From positions 1-47,062 of the forward strand of contig JAEFAR010000018.1 in the NCBI GenBank assembly GCA_016287675.1: 47,062 nt of DNA, written 5' to 3'. The notes beneath the pieces were generated by a model that searched no databases, had not been told where the DNA came from, and saw nothing but the letters and a program-made list of their open reading frames with translations. A program made the translations under genes and the position numbers. Positions within the stretch are counted from its first letter, which is position 1. Each line of letters starts with the position of its first letter. Origin of the DNA: Lachnospiraceae bacterium. Lineage in GTDB: Bacteria > Bacillota > Clostridia > Lachnospirales > Lachnospiraceae. Below are positions 35,488-44,514 of this stretch, one piece after another.

Positions 35488-36764
35488 TGGACAAAAAGAT
35501 CATTGCATCCATTGATGCCGAAAATGAATCAAGAGAGACCGTACTGGAACTGGTTGCGGATTACGATGATTCCGGCGTGGACATGCTTTACATTTACAAT
35601 TACTCAAAGTCGGAAAAGGAGAGAGACGAATTCATTTCCACTCTCCGGCTTGTACGTGACAGGAGTGACCTGCCCTTCATGGCGGGAGTTTACGTCGATC
35701 GTCTGGAAGATGTGAAAAAAGCCTATTATTCGGGAGCATGTAAAGTTGTCATCGACATGGAAAAGATCTCGGATCAGGAGCTTCTTTCACAGGCAGTCAC
35801 CAAAATAGGCAAAGAAAACGTCTGGGCCTGTGTCAACTTCGGCTGTGACTACAAAGAGGAGACTATTCACGAGATCGGACAGACCTGCCTTAAATACATT
35901 GCCACAGGCATATACGGTATCATGGCAAAGCACATCCGTATCACTCCCAAGATCATGAAGTATCTTAACGGAAATTATTGCCCCGTTATCATAAGGGATG
36001 CCCTTGAGAGGAATTCCATCACTTCACTTATGGATCTCCCCAATGTGGAAGCCATCGCCACTTCATTCTATGCGGGAAAGAATGTTTTCGGCGTCAAGAA
36101 GAGCCTTAAGGAACAGGGTTACCCGGTCTATATGCTTGAGACGTCCATGAGATTTGCGGACATGAAGAAGAACGATCAGGGGCTGGTGCCCGTTGTGGTT
36201 CAGGATTACAAGACAAATGAAGTCCTGATGCTGGCCTACATGAACGAGGAAGCCTATGAAAGGACAGTGGAGACCGGCAGGATGACCTACTGGTCCAGAA
36301 GCAGGAACGAACTCTGGATCAAGGGGGACACTTCCGGGCATTATCAATACGTTAAGAGCATCTCCATTGACTGCGATTCCGACACGCTTCTTGCAAAGGT
36401 AAAACAGATCGGTGCCGCCTGCCATACAGGAAACTACTCATGCTTTTTCACGGATATATTCAAAACGGATTATGAAAATGATGACATTTCCGCCGTGTTT
36501 GACAAAGTCTTCGGAGTCATCATGGACAGAAAGAAGAATCCCAAGGAGGGCAGCTACACCAACTATCTCTTCGATAAGGGCATAGACAAGATCCTCAAAA
36601 AATGCGGTGAAGAGGCAACTGAGATCGTTATAGCCGCAAAAAATCCCGACCACGAAGAGCTTCGCTACGAGATAGCGGACTTCATGTACCATGTAATGGT
36701 TCTGATGGCTGAGACAGGTCTCACCTGGACGGACATTTCCAGAGAACTGGCATCCAGAGAATGA
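35487..36764 (+). CDS. hisI: HisIE bifunctional enzyme with an extra N-terminal HisF/HisA-like domain
   Basis: The 425-residue protein has three parts. Residues 1-215 resemble a HisF/HisA barrel ([50 protein letters not shown]), but the phosphate loop GGGI is GVYV (67-70) and the second catalytic Asp is Asn117. Residues about 225-320 are HisI, phosphoribosyl-AMP cyclohydrolase, with [12 protein letters not shown], the metal motif DCDSDTL and [12 protein letters not shown]. Residues about 340-425 are HisE, phosphoribosyl-ATP pyrophosphatase, with [15 protein letters not shown] and [14 protein letters not shown]. The last gene of the operon; hisF, hisH and hisC are not in this window. Confidence 0.93.
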   Translation: MDKKIIASIDAENESRETVLELVADYDDSGVDMLYIYNYSKSEKERDEFISTLRLVRDRSDLPFMAGVYVDRLEDVKKAYYSGACKVVIDMEKISDQELLSQAVTKIGKENVWACVNFGCDYKEETIHEIGQTCLKYIATGIYGIMAKHIRITPKIMKYLNGNYCPVIIRDALERNSITSLMDLPNVEAIATSFYAGKNVFGVKKSLKEQGYPVYMLETSMRFADMKKNDQGLVPVVVQDYKTNEVLMLAYMNEEAYERTVETGRMTYWSRSRNELWIKGDTSGHYQYVKSISIDCDSDTLLAKVKQIGAACHTGNYSCFFTDIFKTDYENDDISAVFDKVFGVIMDRKKNPKEGSYTNYLFDKGIDKILKKCGEEATEIVIAAKNPDHEELRYEIADFMYHVMVLMAETGLTWTDISRELASRE

Positions 36765-36841
36765 GTTTTTTGCAATGCTCAAAAAGGTTTGGCAATAATT
36801 GCGTGATTTTTAGATATTACAGCAATACGTGACCATATTTT

Positions 36842-36922
36842 TCCCAATAATCGGTTGAAAAAACATAGGCGATTTTTTATAATAGTCGCTGATATGTTTA
36901 AATCGTTATTGGGAGTTTTTTT
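36842..36922 (+). promoter_or_regulatory. Nested inverted repeat holding the promoter of the export operon and ending as a terminator
   Basis: Outer arms TCCCAATAA (36842-36850) and TTATTGGGA (36906-36914) enclose inner arms AAACATA (36861-36867) / TATGTTT (36893-36899) and GCGA (36869-36872) / TCGC (36886-36889); seven T (36916-36922) run to the ATG at 36923. TTGAAA (36855-36860) and TATAAT (36878-36883) are 17 bases apart inside it. The ribosome site GGGAG (36911-36915) is mostly in the 3' arm. Readthrough RNA from his genes would fold and hide it; RNA started near 36890 would not have the 5' arm. Confidence 0.7.
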
Positions 36923-37996
36923 ATGGTTAAGATCAAGAGAAAATCAATGATTTCCGTCATTCTTCCTTTGACACTCGGAATGGTGATCTTTGCGGGGGGC
37001 TGCGGAAAAAAAGAGAACCATGAGATCGTTGTGGAGGAAAAACCTGCCCGGACCGAGTACCTCCTTGCGGAAGCGGAAAAAGGGGACGTGGTCCTGTCAA
37101 AGAAGGTAACACTGAAATATGCCCAGAAGGATTCCGAGAACCTGAGTTTTAAGCTGGAGGGTTATCAGATAAAGGGAGTCTATGTGGAAAAGGGCGACAG
37201 AGTGAAAAAAGGAGATCTCCTGGCGGAGCTTGACATGGAAGAAGCAGGGGAAGAATACGAAAACTGTATCAGTACCATCGAACTCTACGAAACATCGCTG
37301 AAATTCCTTATGGAACAGAAAGAACTTGCCCTTGACCAGAGCAGAAGAATGGTTAAGAACGGAGAGATCGATGAGGCGGGGGCAAAGGAAAGAGACAAAA
37401 AGATCGAAGAGGAATACGAGCCTCAGATAAAGGAATACAGGGATCTTATTGAATACGAGAGCTTAAGAAGAGATTACTACGGAGGACAGGTGGAAGAAGG
37501 AAGGATCTACGCCGGTATCGACGGAACGGTTGCATTTGTGAGGAGCTTCAGCACAACGGCCCGTTCCCTTAAGACTCAGAATGTTGTTACGATCTTTGAC
37601 AGCGCTAAATGTTCCTTCACCTGCGCGGGGGAAGAGTACGCAAAGTATATGCATGACGGAATGAAATGCACCATAGAACTCCTTAACGGAACCCTGTATG
37701 ACACTGTTTACAGGTTTTCGCCGGAAGAGAAAGAACTGGTGTTTGACCTTGAAGAACCGGACTACAGCCTTTCCATCGGAACAAAGGCTTACTATTACAT
37801 CATCATGGATGAAAGAAAGGATGTGCTGAGAGTCCCCAAGAAGGCCGTACATCATGCAGGGGATGATTATTACGTTTACTACACCGATGAAAACAACATA
37901 AGAACGGTGCAGTACGTGGAAGTGGGACTTGAAGGGAACGATTACACGGAGATAATCTCCGGGATCAATGAAGGCGATTTTTTGGTACTTAAATAA
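36923..37996 (+). CDS. HlyD/MacA-type adaptor lipoprotein 1 of ABC export system
   Basis: The 357-residue protein has a lipoprotein-like signal (FAGGC, Cys27). A lipoyl-like half (YQIKGVYVEKGDRVKKGDLLAELD, of which VYVEKGDRVKKGDLL is the key turn) is followed by a coiled-coil hairpin (about 110-175), the second lipoyl half (AGIDGTVAFVRSF) and beta-barrel and membrane-proximal domains (about 210-357, with VLRVPKKAVHHAGDDYYVY). This is the membrane-fusion-protein plan used by MacAB-like and Gram-positive YknX-type exporters. It is first of five genes, ahead of a second adaptor, an FtsX-type permease and two ATPases. The cargo is unknown. Confidence 0.88.
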   Translation: MVKIKRKSMISVILPLTLGMVIFAGGCGKKENHEIVVEEKPARTEYLLAEAEKGDVVLSKKVTLKYAQKDSENLSFKLEGYQIKGVYVEKGDRVKKGDLLAELDMEEAGEEYENCISTIELYETSLKFLMEQKELALDQSRRMVKNGEIDEAGAKERDKKIEEEYEPQIKEYRDLIEYESLRRDYYGGQVEEGRIYAGIDGTVAFVRSFSTTARSLKTQNVVTIFDSAKCSFTCAGEEYAKYMHDGMKCTIELLNGTLYDTVYRFSPEEKELVFDLEEPDYSLSIGTKAYYYIIMDERKDVLRVPKKAVHHAGDDYYVYYTDENNIRTVQYVEVGLEGNDYTEIISGINEGDFLVLK

Positions 37997-38014
37997 GGCA
38001 GACATGGAGCAGAA

Positions 38015-39868
38015 ATGAAAATGAGGCGGCTTTTGACAATTTTAATATGCTGCGTTTTACTTGCCGCAGGGTGCGGCAATGCCGAGACGCAGGAAGTTCC
38101 GGAGCTTCTGACACCCGTGGGAAAGAGTGTTTCCGAGACGGAAGCGGTGCGTAAGGATCTGTACAACATAAGCGTTTACAACGGAGAAGTACTGGCTGAC
38201 ATAAAAGAGTACTCCTTCGGCATTTCGGGAAGAGTTTCCGGAGTGTACAAAAAAATGGGAGACAGAGTCTATCCCGGAGACCTTTTGGCCGACATGGACA
38301 GCGCTTCCGCTCAGGCGGCAGTTTCGGAAGTACTCGATAAGATCAATGAGATAAAAAGCTCATGTAATTATGAAATAGAAAAGCTCCGGAAAGAGAACTC
38401 GGATCCGAAGATCACCTGGCAGGAAAAGGAAATGAACGATCTGAAGATCAGCCAGCAGAAGCAGGTTCTGGATGAAGCTGTTTCAAAACTGGACGAGATG
38501 CTGGAAAATGCGAGGGAAAAACTTGCAAGTACATCTGTCTATGCCGAGGAAGGAGGCGAAGTCATCGCCGTAGCTTCAAATTCCGGCAGATGGGTGGGCG
38601 GAAACACCAACATAATGGCTGTTGCCAACAGTGAAAAGAAGTTCATCGTCTGTGATTACATAGATGATGAGACTTTCGGAAAAGCCAATGAGGTTTACAC
38701 GCTTCTGGGAGGAAAAAAGATAGCCCTTACCAGGATCAACAGCTTTCCGGAAGAGGAACCCGTCTACACCAGGTTTTCAGTTCCCGATGAGTCCTTGTTT
38801 TATATAGGGGATTATGCTCCTGTGATCATCTTAAGTGACCTTACGGAAAATGTGCTCACCGTTCCGAAGGACGCCCTTTACAGTGATGCCGCCGGAAAGT
38901 ATGTCTACGCGGTGACGGAAGGAAACCGTACAAAAACCTATGTCACATTGGGCATAGAAGGACTGAACGACTACGAGATCCTTGAGGGCCTTAAGGAGGG
39001 TGACAAGGTCTTCCTTAAGGATGACACGACAGCCTCCGCAAGGAGCAGCATGACAAAAAGAGGAGACTTTGTGATCACTACAAGAGCAAAGGCTTCATCA
39101 AATTACAGCACCCAGACCACCCTTACCGCCGACAGGACTTACGGTACTCTTGTGTTCAAAGGCTTTAATTTCACTACTTTTGAGCCAATAAAAAAGGGAG
39201 AGATCATCGCATCCTACTTTGAAGCGGTGGAACCCGACTACGTTGCGGAAACAAGGTTCTCTCTGAAGCTCGCTCTTCTTCAGAAGGATTACGAGAGGAT
39301 CGCAGAACTTGAAAATACATTGGAAGATCTTGAGGAGGCCATGACGTCGAGAAATGTGACGGCACCATATGACGGTATGCTGATCGCCACCGAAAGGATC
39401 TACAAAGGAAGCGGCATTTCCAACGGAAGGATCGGAACATTTGCATCCACCGAGAACCTTCTTCTTACGGTGGACAATTCATCCAACGCTTTCAGATACG
39501 GACAGACAGTTACCGTGGAAGCCGTGGTTAACGGTGAGACCGTTAAAGGTACGGGAAGGATCATTTCCGCTTCCAGAACCGGACTTATGGGAAATTACAA
39601 CACATCCACGGCCTACGTGAAGGTTGACGAAGAGTGGGAGTACCTTTGCTTCGGTGCTTCCAGATTTGTCAGCACCGACAATATCGTGGTTGAGGACGTT
39701 ATCCTCGTTCCCGTTGACGGAGTCACCACCTACAACGGTAATCTCACGGTTCTTTCCCGTGAAGACGGCAAACTCAAACGACTCAGATTCGTTAACGGAA
39801 GAAAGGGCAGTGATTATTACTGGGCTGCCGACGGTGTCGGAGAAGGCTTGAACATTTATTACGAATAA
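38015..39868 (+). CDS. Adaptor lipoprotein 2, with two adaptor-like modules
   Basis: The 617-residue protein has a lipoprotein signal (LLAAGC, Cys20). Module 1 (about 50-335) has FGISGRVSGVYKKMGDRVYPGDLL, split by me as ISGRVSGV and MGDRVYPGDLL, a coiled coil (about 105-165), EGGEVIAVAS and VLTVPKDALYSDAAGKYVYAV. Module 2 (about 350-617) repeats the theme: a strand region with PIKKGEIIASY, a helical pair (about 415-445), VTAPYDGMLIATE, RYGQTVTVEAVV and VEDVILVPVDGV. Usual adaptors of this class are about 350-450 residues, so this looks like a fused or duplicated adaptor. It lies 18 bases after adaptor 1 and 15 before the permease. Confidence 0.82.
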   Translation: MKMRRLLTILICCVLLAAGCGNAETQEVPELLTPVGKSVSETEAVRKDLYNISVYNGEVLADIKEYSFGISGRVSGVYKKMGDRVYPGDLLADMDSASAQAAVSEVLDKINEIKSSCNYEIEKLRKENSDPKITWQEKEMNDLKISQQKQVLDEAVSKLDEMLENAREKLASTSVYAEEGGEVIAVASNSGRWVGGNTNIMAVANSEKKFIVCDYIDDETFGKANEVYTLLGGKKIALTRINSFPEEEPVYTRFSVPDESLFYIGDYAPVIILSDLTENVLTVPKDALYSDAAGKYVYAVTEGNRTKTYVTLGIEGLNDYEILEGLKEGDKVFLKDDTTASARSSMTKRGDFVITTRAKASSNYSTQTTLTADRTYGTLVFKGFNFTTFEPIKKGEIIASYFEAVEPDYVAETRFSLKLALLQKDYERIAELENTLEDLEEAMTSRNVTAPYDGMLIATERIYKGSGISNGRIGTFASTENLLLTVDNSSNAFRYGQTVTVEAVVNGETVKGTGRIISASRTGLMGNYNTSTAYVKVDEEWEYLCFGASRFVSTDNIVVEDVILVPVDGVTTYNGNLTVLSREDGKLKRLRFVNGRKGSDYYWAADGVGEGLNIYYE

Positions 39869-39883
39869 AGGCGGTGCGGGTTA

Positions 39884-42685
39884 ATGTTTCGGTTAATGCT
39901 ACAAAAATTATTGCATAAAAAATGGATGGTGTTGTGCCTTTTGATCGGAAATGTTCTTCTGATAGCAACAGCCACCAGTTATCCCATGTACAGGAATGCG
40001 TCCTTAAAACGTATGCTTGATGACGATCTGAAGAACTACATGAAGGAAAACAGTGATTGCGACATCATGAATTTTTTTCTGTCTTCACAGAACGGAAGCA
40101 ACACAAACGGATACGTTTCCATGGAAGCCAGGGGAGATGCGGTTGTGAAGTCCATTGGGGTGGACATTAAGAACAGGGTTTCCCATTATAATCTTGTTAT
40201 CAGCAATGCAGAGTCCCTTTTGAACAGAGACGATGTGGGAGAAAGAAAGTTCGAGATCGGAACCCTTTCGGATTTTGAAAACTGCTCAAAACTTCTTTCA
40301 GGAAGATACGGCAGCGATTCCCTTGACGAAAACGGATGCATTGAGGCTGTGGTCACCACGGACTGCCTCGTGGAAATGAATCTTCTGGTGGGAGAAGAAC
40401 TGAAATTTACTTTCCTTAAGGATGCTTCCGGAAACAATGTCCGTGTTAAAGTGGTGGGAGTCATCGATCCCGTCAGGAACGGAAACACTTCCTGGATCGA
40501 AGAGGATAATGCTTTCGGAAATGAACTCCTGATCTCTGAGAAGGCTTTTGAAAACTATTTCCTGGGGGACAATTTTTCAAGATCCTACATAAGATGCAAC
40601 TGGTTCTATATTTTTGATCTTGGATCCATAGACGTAAAAAAGATCGATCACATCTTAAGTAAAACAGATGCTATAGTCGACACGTCCTCGGCTGCATTAA
40701 AGATCACCGCACCGGGGTATCTTTCAGTGCTTAAAACATTTAAGCAGACGGAAAACAAGATAAATGTCACTCTTGTGATCCTTCAGGTTCCGGTAATGGC
40801 ATTGCTCCTTGCATTTTTGTTCATGATCTCGGGACAGATGCTGTCTCTTGAACAGAATGAGATCTCACTCTTAAAGAGCAGAGGAGCATCTAAACGTCAG
40901 ATCGGAAGGCTTTATTTACTGCAGTCTACTATTGTAGATTTAGTTTCTTGCCTGATAGGACTTCCCTTGGGCATCATCATGTGTCAGTTGATCGGATCTT
41001 CCGAAGCCTTTTTGGAATTCAATTTTGCAAGGCTTTTGAGTGTCAGGCTCGGGGCTGAAGTCTGGATCTACGCAGCAGTCGCTTCCGCGGCTTCGATCCT
41101 TGTCACACTGATCCCCGCTTTAAAAGCCAGCGGTCTTTCCATTGTAAAACTCAAGCAGAAGAAGGCGAGAAGCACCAAAAAGCTTTGGCAGAAGCTTTAT
41201 CTTGATGTGATCATTTTCGGTGTTTCCGTTTACGGCTTCTACACGTTTTCGAGACAGACAGACAATCTCGTAAACGATGTACTGAGCGGCAAAGGTCTGG
41301 ATCCGCTGCTTTATCTGAGCTCCGTTCTTTTTATCCTCGGAGCAGGAATGCTTTTCCTGAGGATCCAGCCTCTTATCGTAAAGCTGATCTTCTTTATCGG
41401 AAAGAAAAAATGGCAGCCTGCGGGCTATGCTTCATTCCTTCAGATCATCAGGACCGGATCGAAACAGCAGTTTGTAATGCTTTTCCTTGTGCTGACGGTT
41501 TCTCTCGGTATCTTTGATTCCACGGTAGCAAGAACCATAATCTCAAATGCCGAGGACAACACCACCTACATGACTGCCGACGACATCGTTCTTGTGGAAG
41601 CATGGAAGAGCAACATTGCAAGTGTTCAGATGGATCCCTCAATTGAATTAAAGTATATTGAACCCGATTTCGGAAAATACGAAAATGCATCGGGCATAGA
41701 GAAGGCGGCAAGAGTTTTTGTCGATAACGCCGTTTCTTTTAAGAAGGGCAAAACTACTGCCATGGCAACACTTATGGCCATCGACACCAAAGAATTCGGA
41801 GAAGCGGTCATTTTTGACAGCTCACTTTTGGATAAGCATATAAATCATTATCTTAACTCCATCTCTCAGGATCCGGATGCTGTACTCTGCTCAAGAAGCT
41901 TTGAGACTCTTTTGAATTTTAAAACGGGAGACAAGCTGACCTACACCAACACTGACGGAAGATCTGTGGTGGGTGTGATCGCAGGCTTTGTGGATTACTG
42001 GCCTTCATTTAAACCTACCGAGATCAGGCTCCTTAATGACGGAACCACGGAAGAAGTCACCAATTACCTTATCGTGGCTCACCTTTCCACCATCCAGAGT
42101 GAATGGGGAAAAACGCCCTATCGCGTATTTCTGAAGCTTTCCGACAAGGCTGAGAATGATTTCTTCTACAATTTCCTTGAGGACAACAAGGTGTCACTTG
42201 CAAAGTATGAGAATCTGGCTGACAAAAAAGAGGCTGTGAGACAGGATACTCTGTTTCAGGGAACCAACGGTATCCTCACCATGAGCTTCATCGTGATACT
42301 CATCCTTTGTCTTGCGGGTTATCTCATCTACTGGATCATGTCCATCAAGTCAAGAGAACTTCTCTTCGGTGTTTTCAGAGCCATGGGTATGAGAAAGGGT
42401 GAGATTGTTAAAATGCTCTTTAATGAACAGCTTGCCACAGGCATATTTTCCATCGCTGTGGGAGCAGGCATCGGCGTGGCTGCCTCAAGGATGTTCGTTC
42501 CCATGATCCAGCTTGCCTATGCAGGGGAGAGCCAGGTAACACCTTTAAGACTTACGATTTACGGAAGTGACATGATCAGGCTGTTCTCCGTGATTTTCGT
42601 AATGGTTATTGTTTCCATCGTTGTTTTGTCGAGGATAGTTTCTTCGATGAAGATCACTAATGCTTTGAAGCTTGGAGAAGACTGA
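39884..42685 (+). CDS. FtsX/MacB-type ABC transporter permease
   Basis: The 933-residue permease starts with one membrane helix (about 15-35) and a large extracellular domain (about 40-295). A first FtsX domain follows (about 300-425, with the marker EISLLKSRGASKRQIGRLYL), then helices near 445-515, a second extracellular domain (about 550-790) and a final FtsX domain (about 800-930, with SRELLFGVFRAMGMRKGEI). Such doubled FtsX permeases work with MacB/LolD-type ATPases and export lipids, peptides or lipoprotein-like cargo, or act as mechanotransmitters. It comes right before the two ATPase genes; its TGA overlaps the next ATG. Confidence 0.9.
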   Translation: MFRLMLQKLLHKKWMVLCLLIGNVLLIATATSYPMYRNASLKRMLDDDLKNYMKENSDCDIMNFFLSSQNGSNTNGYVSMEARGDAVVKSIGVDIKNRVSHYNLVISNAESLLNRDDVGERKFEIGTLSDFENCSKLLSGRYGSDSLDENGCIEAVVTTDCLVEMNLLVGEELKFTFLKDASGNNVRVKVVGVIDPVRNGNTSWIEEDNAFGNELLISEKAFENYFLGDNFSRSYIRCNWFYIFDLGSIDVKKIDHILSKTDAIVDTSSAALKITAPGYLSVLKTFKQTENKINVTLVILQVPVMALLLAFLFMISGQMLSLEQNEISLLKSRGASKRQIGRLYLLQSTIVDLVSCLIGLPLGIIMCQLIGSSEAFLEFNFARLLSVRLGAEVWIYAAVASAASILVTLIPALKASGLSIVKLKQKKARSTKKLWQKLYLDVIIFGVSVYGFYTFSRQTDNLVNDVLSGKGLDPLLYLSSVLFILGAGMLFLRIQPLIVKLIFFIGKKKWQPAGYASFLQIIRTGSKQQFVMLFLVLTVSLGIFDSTVARTIISNAEDNTTYMTADDIVLVEAWKSNIASVQMDPSIELKYIEPDFGKYENASGIEKAARVFVDNAVSFKKGKTTAMATLMAIDTKEFGEAVIFDSSLLDKHINHYLNSISQDPDAVLCSRSFETLLNFKTGDKLTYTNTDGRSVVGVIAGFVDYWPSFKPTEIRLLNDGTTEEVTNYLIVAHLSTIQSEWGKTPYRVFLKLSDKAENDFFYNFLEDNKVSLAKYENLADKKEAVRQDTLFQGTNGILTMSFIVILILCLAGYLIYWIMSIKSRELLFGVFRAMGMRKGEIVKMLFNEQLATGIFSIAVGAGIGVAASRMFVPMIQLAYAGESQVTPLRLTIYGSDMIRLFSVIFVMVIVSIVVLSRIVSSMKITNALKLGED

Positions 42686-43365
42686 TGAATGATATTATTA
42701 CCGTAAAGGATCTAAACAGAAAATTCCCCATCAGCGGCGGAGAGATACATGTTTTAAAGAATATCAGCATGAATGTACCGGAAAAATGCCTGGCCATCCT
42801 GAAAGGCAGATCCGGTTCGGGAAAAACCACACTGATCAACCTTTTGGGGGCTCTTGACACACCGACGGACGGCGAGATCTTCATCGGCGGCAGAGACATC
42901 ACAAAGATGAGTGAGTACGACCGGGAGATCTTAAGAAGAACAGAGATCGGCTTTGTTTTCCAGTCCGTTTCGCTGATACCCATGATGAGCGCCTATGAAA
43001 ATGTTGAGTTTTCGCTGCGTCTGGCGGGGATCAATGACCACAGGAAGGAAAGAGCCACAGAATGCCTTAAGATGGTGGGACTCGGTGCAAGAATGAACCA
43101 TATGCCCGCTGAAATGTCCGGAGGTGAGCAACAGAGAGTAGCAATTGCAAGAGCCATTGCCCACAGACCGAAGGTCATCTTTGCGGACGAACCCACAGCC
43201 GAGCTGGATTCTCAGACTGCTCAGGCTGTAATGAAGCTCTTTAAGGAACTGGTGGAAAAGGAAAAAGTCACCATTATTATGACCACCCATGATACGGGAC
43301 TCATGAATGCGGGTGATGTGGTGTTTGAGCTTGAAGACGGGGAGATTGTAAACAATGGCAGATGA
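42685..43365 (+). CDS. ABC ATPase of MacB/LolD type
   Basis: The 226-residue ATPase has Walker A GRSGSGKTT, Q-loop FVFQSVSLIP, signature MSGGEQQR, Walker B VIFADEPTAELD and switch TTHD, all intact. Size and motifs match ATPases of FtsX-type permeases. It starts on the permease stop (overlap of one base) and overlaps the second ATPase by 11 bases, so all three proteins are probably made together. One FtsX permease with two different ATPases suggests an asymmetric pair or two alternative partners. Confidence 0.95.
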   Translation: MNDIITVKDLNRKFPISGGEIHVLKNISMNVPEKCLAILKGRSGSGKTTLINLLGALDTPTDGEIFIGGRDITKMSEYDREILRRTEIGFVFQSVSLIPMMSAYENVEFSLRLAGINDHRKERATECLKMVGLGARMNHMPAEMSGGEQQRVAIARAIAHRPKVIFADEPTAELDSQTAQAVMKLFKELVEKEKVTIIMTTHDTGLMNAGDVVFELEDGEIVNNGR

Positions 43366-44248
43366 GGAAATCATGATCAAGGCGGACAACCTTGTGAAAA
43401 TCTACAAAACCGAAGACATCGAAGTAATGGCTTTGCAGGGGCTGGATCTTACGGTGGAAAAGGGTGAACTTCTGGCAATCATCGGAAACTCGGGCTCCGG
43501 TAAATCTACGTTCCTTAACATGATCGGCGGTCTGGACCGTCCCACGGCGGGAAGACTCCATGTGGCGGGACATGACCTGTTCAAGATGACCGAAAAGGAA
43601 CTTGTCATCTATAAAAGAGATGCGGTGGGCTTTGTCTGGCAGAACAATGCGAGAAACCTTTTGCCCTACCTGACGGCACTGGAAAACATAATGATGCCTA
43701 TGGAATTAAAGAAGGAAGGGGACAGGAAAGAGAGAGCTCTGGAGCTTTTGGATACTGTGGGCTTAAGTCACAGAAAAGACTCAAGACTTTCCCAACTCTC
43801 CGGCGGTGAACAGCAGAGGATCGCCATCGCCATCGCTCTGGCCAACAACCCGTCCCTGCTTCTTGCGGATGAGCCCACAGGTTCCGTTGACAGAAAAACG
43901 GCGGATTACATCTTTGACATATTCAGAAATCTCAATCGTGAAAAGGGGCAGACTATCCTGATCGTAACCCACGACGTCACACTTTCAAAAAAGGTTAAAA
44001 GAGTTGTGGCTATCCGTGACGGAAAGATCTCCAGTGAAAGGATACTGAAGGAAAGATACGTGGACATGTCCCATACGGCCATTGACTGGAGCACGGAAGA
44101 GACCCAGGAGGAATTCTCCATCGTGGATAAGGTGGGAAGAGTTCAGATCCCCCACGAACTGCTGGAAAAGCTTGGGCTGGATTCAAATAAGGTCAGGGTC
44201 AGCATGGATGACGGGAAGATCCTCATCGAGAATCCTGCTGTTAAGTAA
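43355..44248 (+). CDS. ABC ATPase with C-terminal AbrB-like segment
   Basis: The 297-residue ATPase has Walker [11 protein letters not shown]-loop [12 protein letters not shown], signature LSGGEQQR, Walker [13 protein letters not shown] and switch VTHD. After the usual end near residue 230 there is a linker ([18 protein letters not shown]) and a tail of about 43 residues (about 255-297) reading [19 protein letters not shown] and [16 protein letters not shown]. This is the pattern of an AbrB/SpoVT swapped-hairpin DNA-binding half. Such halves dimerise, so the tail may join two ATPases or sense or contact DNA; function is inferred. Confidence 0.9.
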   Translation: MADEEIMIKADNLVKIYKTEDIEVMALQGLDLTVEKGELLAIIGNSGSGKSTFLNMIGGLDRPTAGRLHVAGHDLFKMTEKELVIYKRDAVGFVWQNNARNLLPYLTALENIMMPMELKKEGDRKERALELLDTVGLSHRKDSRLSQLSGGEQQRIAIAIALANNPSLLLADEPTGSVDRKTADYIFDIFRNLNREKGQTILIVTHDVTLSKKVKRVVAIRDGKISSERILKERYVDMSHTAIDWSTEETQEEFSIVDKVGRVQIPHELLEKLGLDSNKVRVSMDDGKILIENPAVK

Positions 44249-44269
44249 CATTTATTTAAAAAAATTTTA

Positions 44270-44299
44270 ATGGCAATATTCGGATATTTGATGTATAAT
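44270..44299 (+). promoter_or_regulatory. Candidate promoter for the asp23-nusB-xseAB-ispA group
   Basis: TATAAT at 44294-44299 is perfect; ATGGCA at 44270-44275, four of six matches, lies 18 bases upstream. The region after the ATPase stop is AT-rich and has no clear terminator hairpin, so readthrough from the export operon is possible. Confidence 0.45.
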
Positions 44300-44352
44300 C
44301 CCCTTGATGTGGCGCGAATGGCCGCAAATTTGTTTTTGAAAGGATGAACGAT

Positions 44353-44493
44353 ATGGCTCAGGATCTTGTAAATCATTTATTCAATTCTGTGATTCAATAT
44401 GTCCTTACAGGCGTTTTTGCTTTATTTTGCGCATTTCTCGGAGTTAAGCTCCGCCAGAGAAAGAATAAGAAAGAATTACATTCAAACGATTAA
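44353..44493 (+). CDS. Small membrane peptide, 46 residues, upstream of the asp23-like gene
   Basis: A complete frame starts at ATG 44353, nine bases after GAAAGG, and stops at TAA 44491-44493. The peptide has a polar N-terminus (MAQDLVNHLFNSVIQ), one membrane helix (about 16-31, YVLTGVFALFCAFLG) and a strongly basic end (KLRQRKNKKELHSND). An in-frame ATG nine bases earlier overlaps the ribosome site. The position right before an Asp23 gene recalls AmaP-type small membrane partners that anchor Asp23 proteins, though this peptide is much shorter than AmaP. I do not recognise a family. Confidence 0.6.
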   Translation: MAQDLVNHLFNSVIQYVLTGVFALFCAFLGVKLRQRKNKKELHSND

Positions 44494-44514
44494 TTTTTCA
44501 GGGGGTTGAACATC

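Noticed and set aside
36765-36841. Partial direct repeat around GCAATA...CGTGA after hisIE
   Set aside because: The two copies differ by a three-base gap and diverge quickly; too weak to separate from chance in AT-rich sequence.
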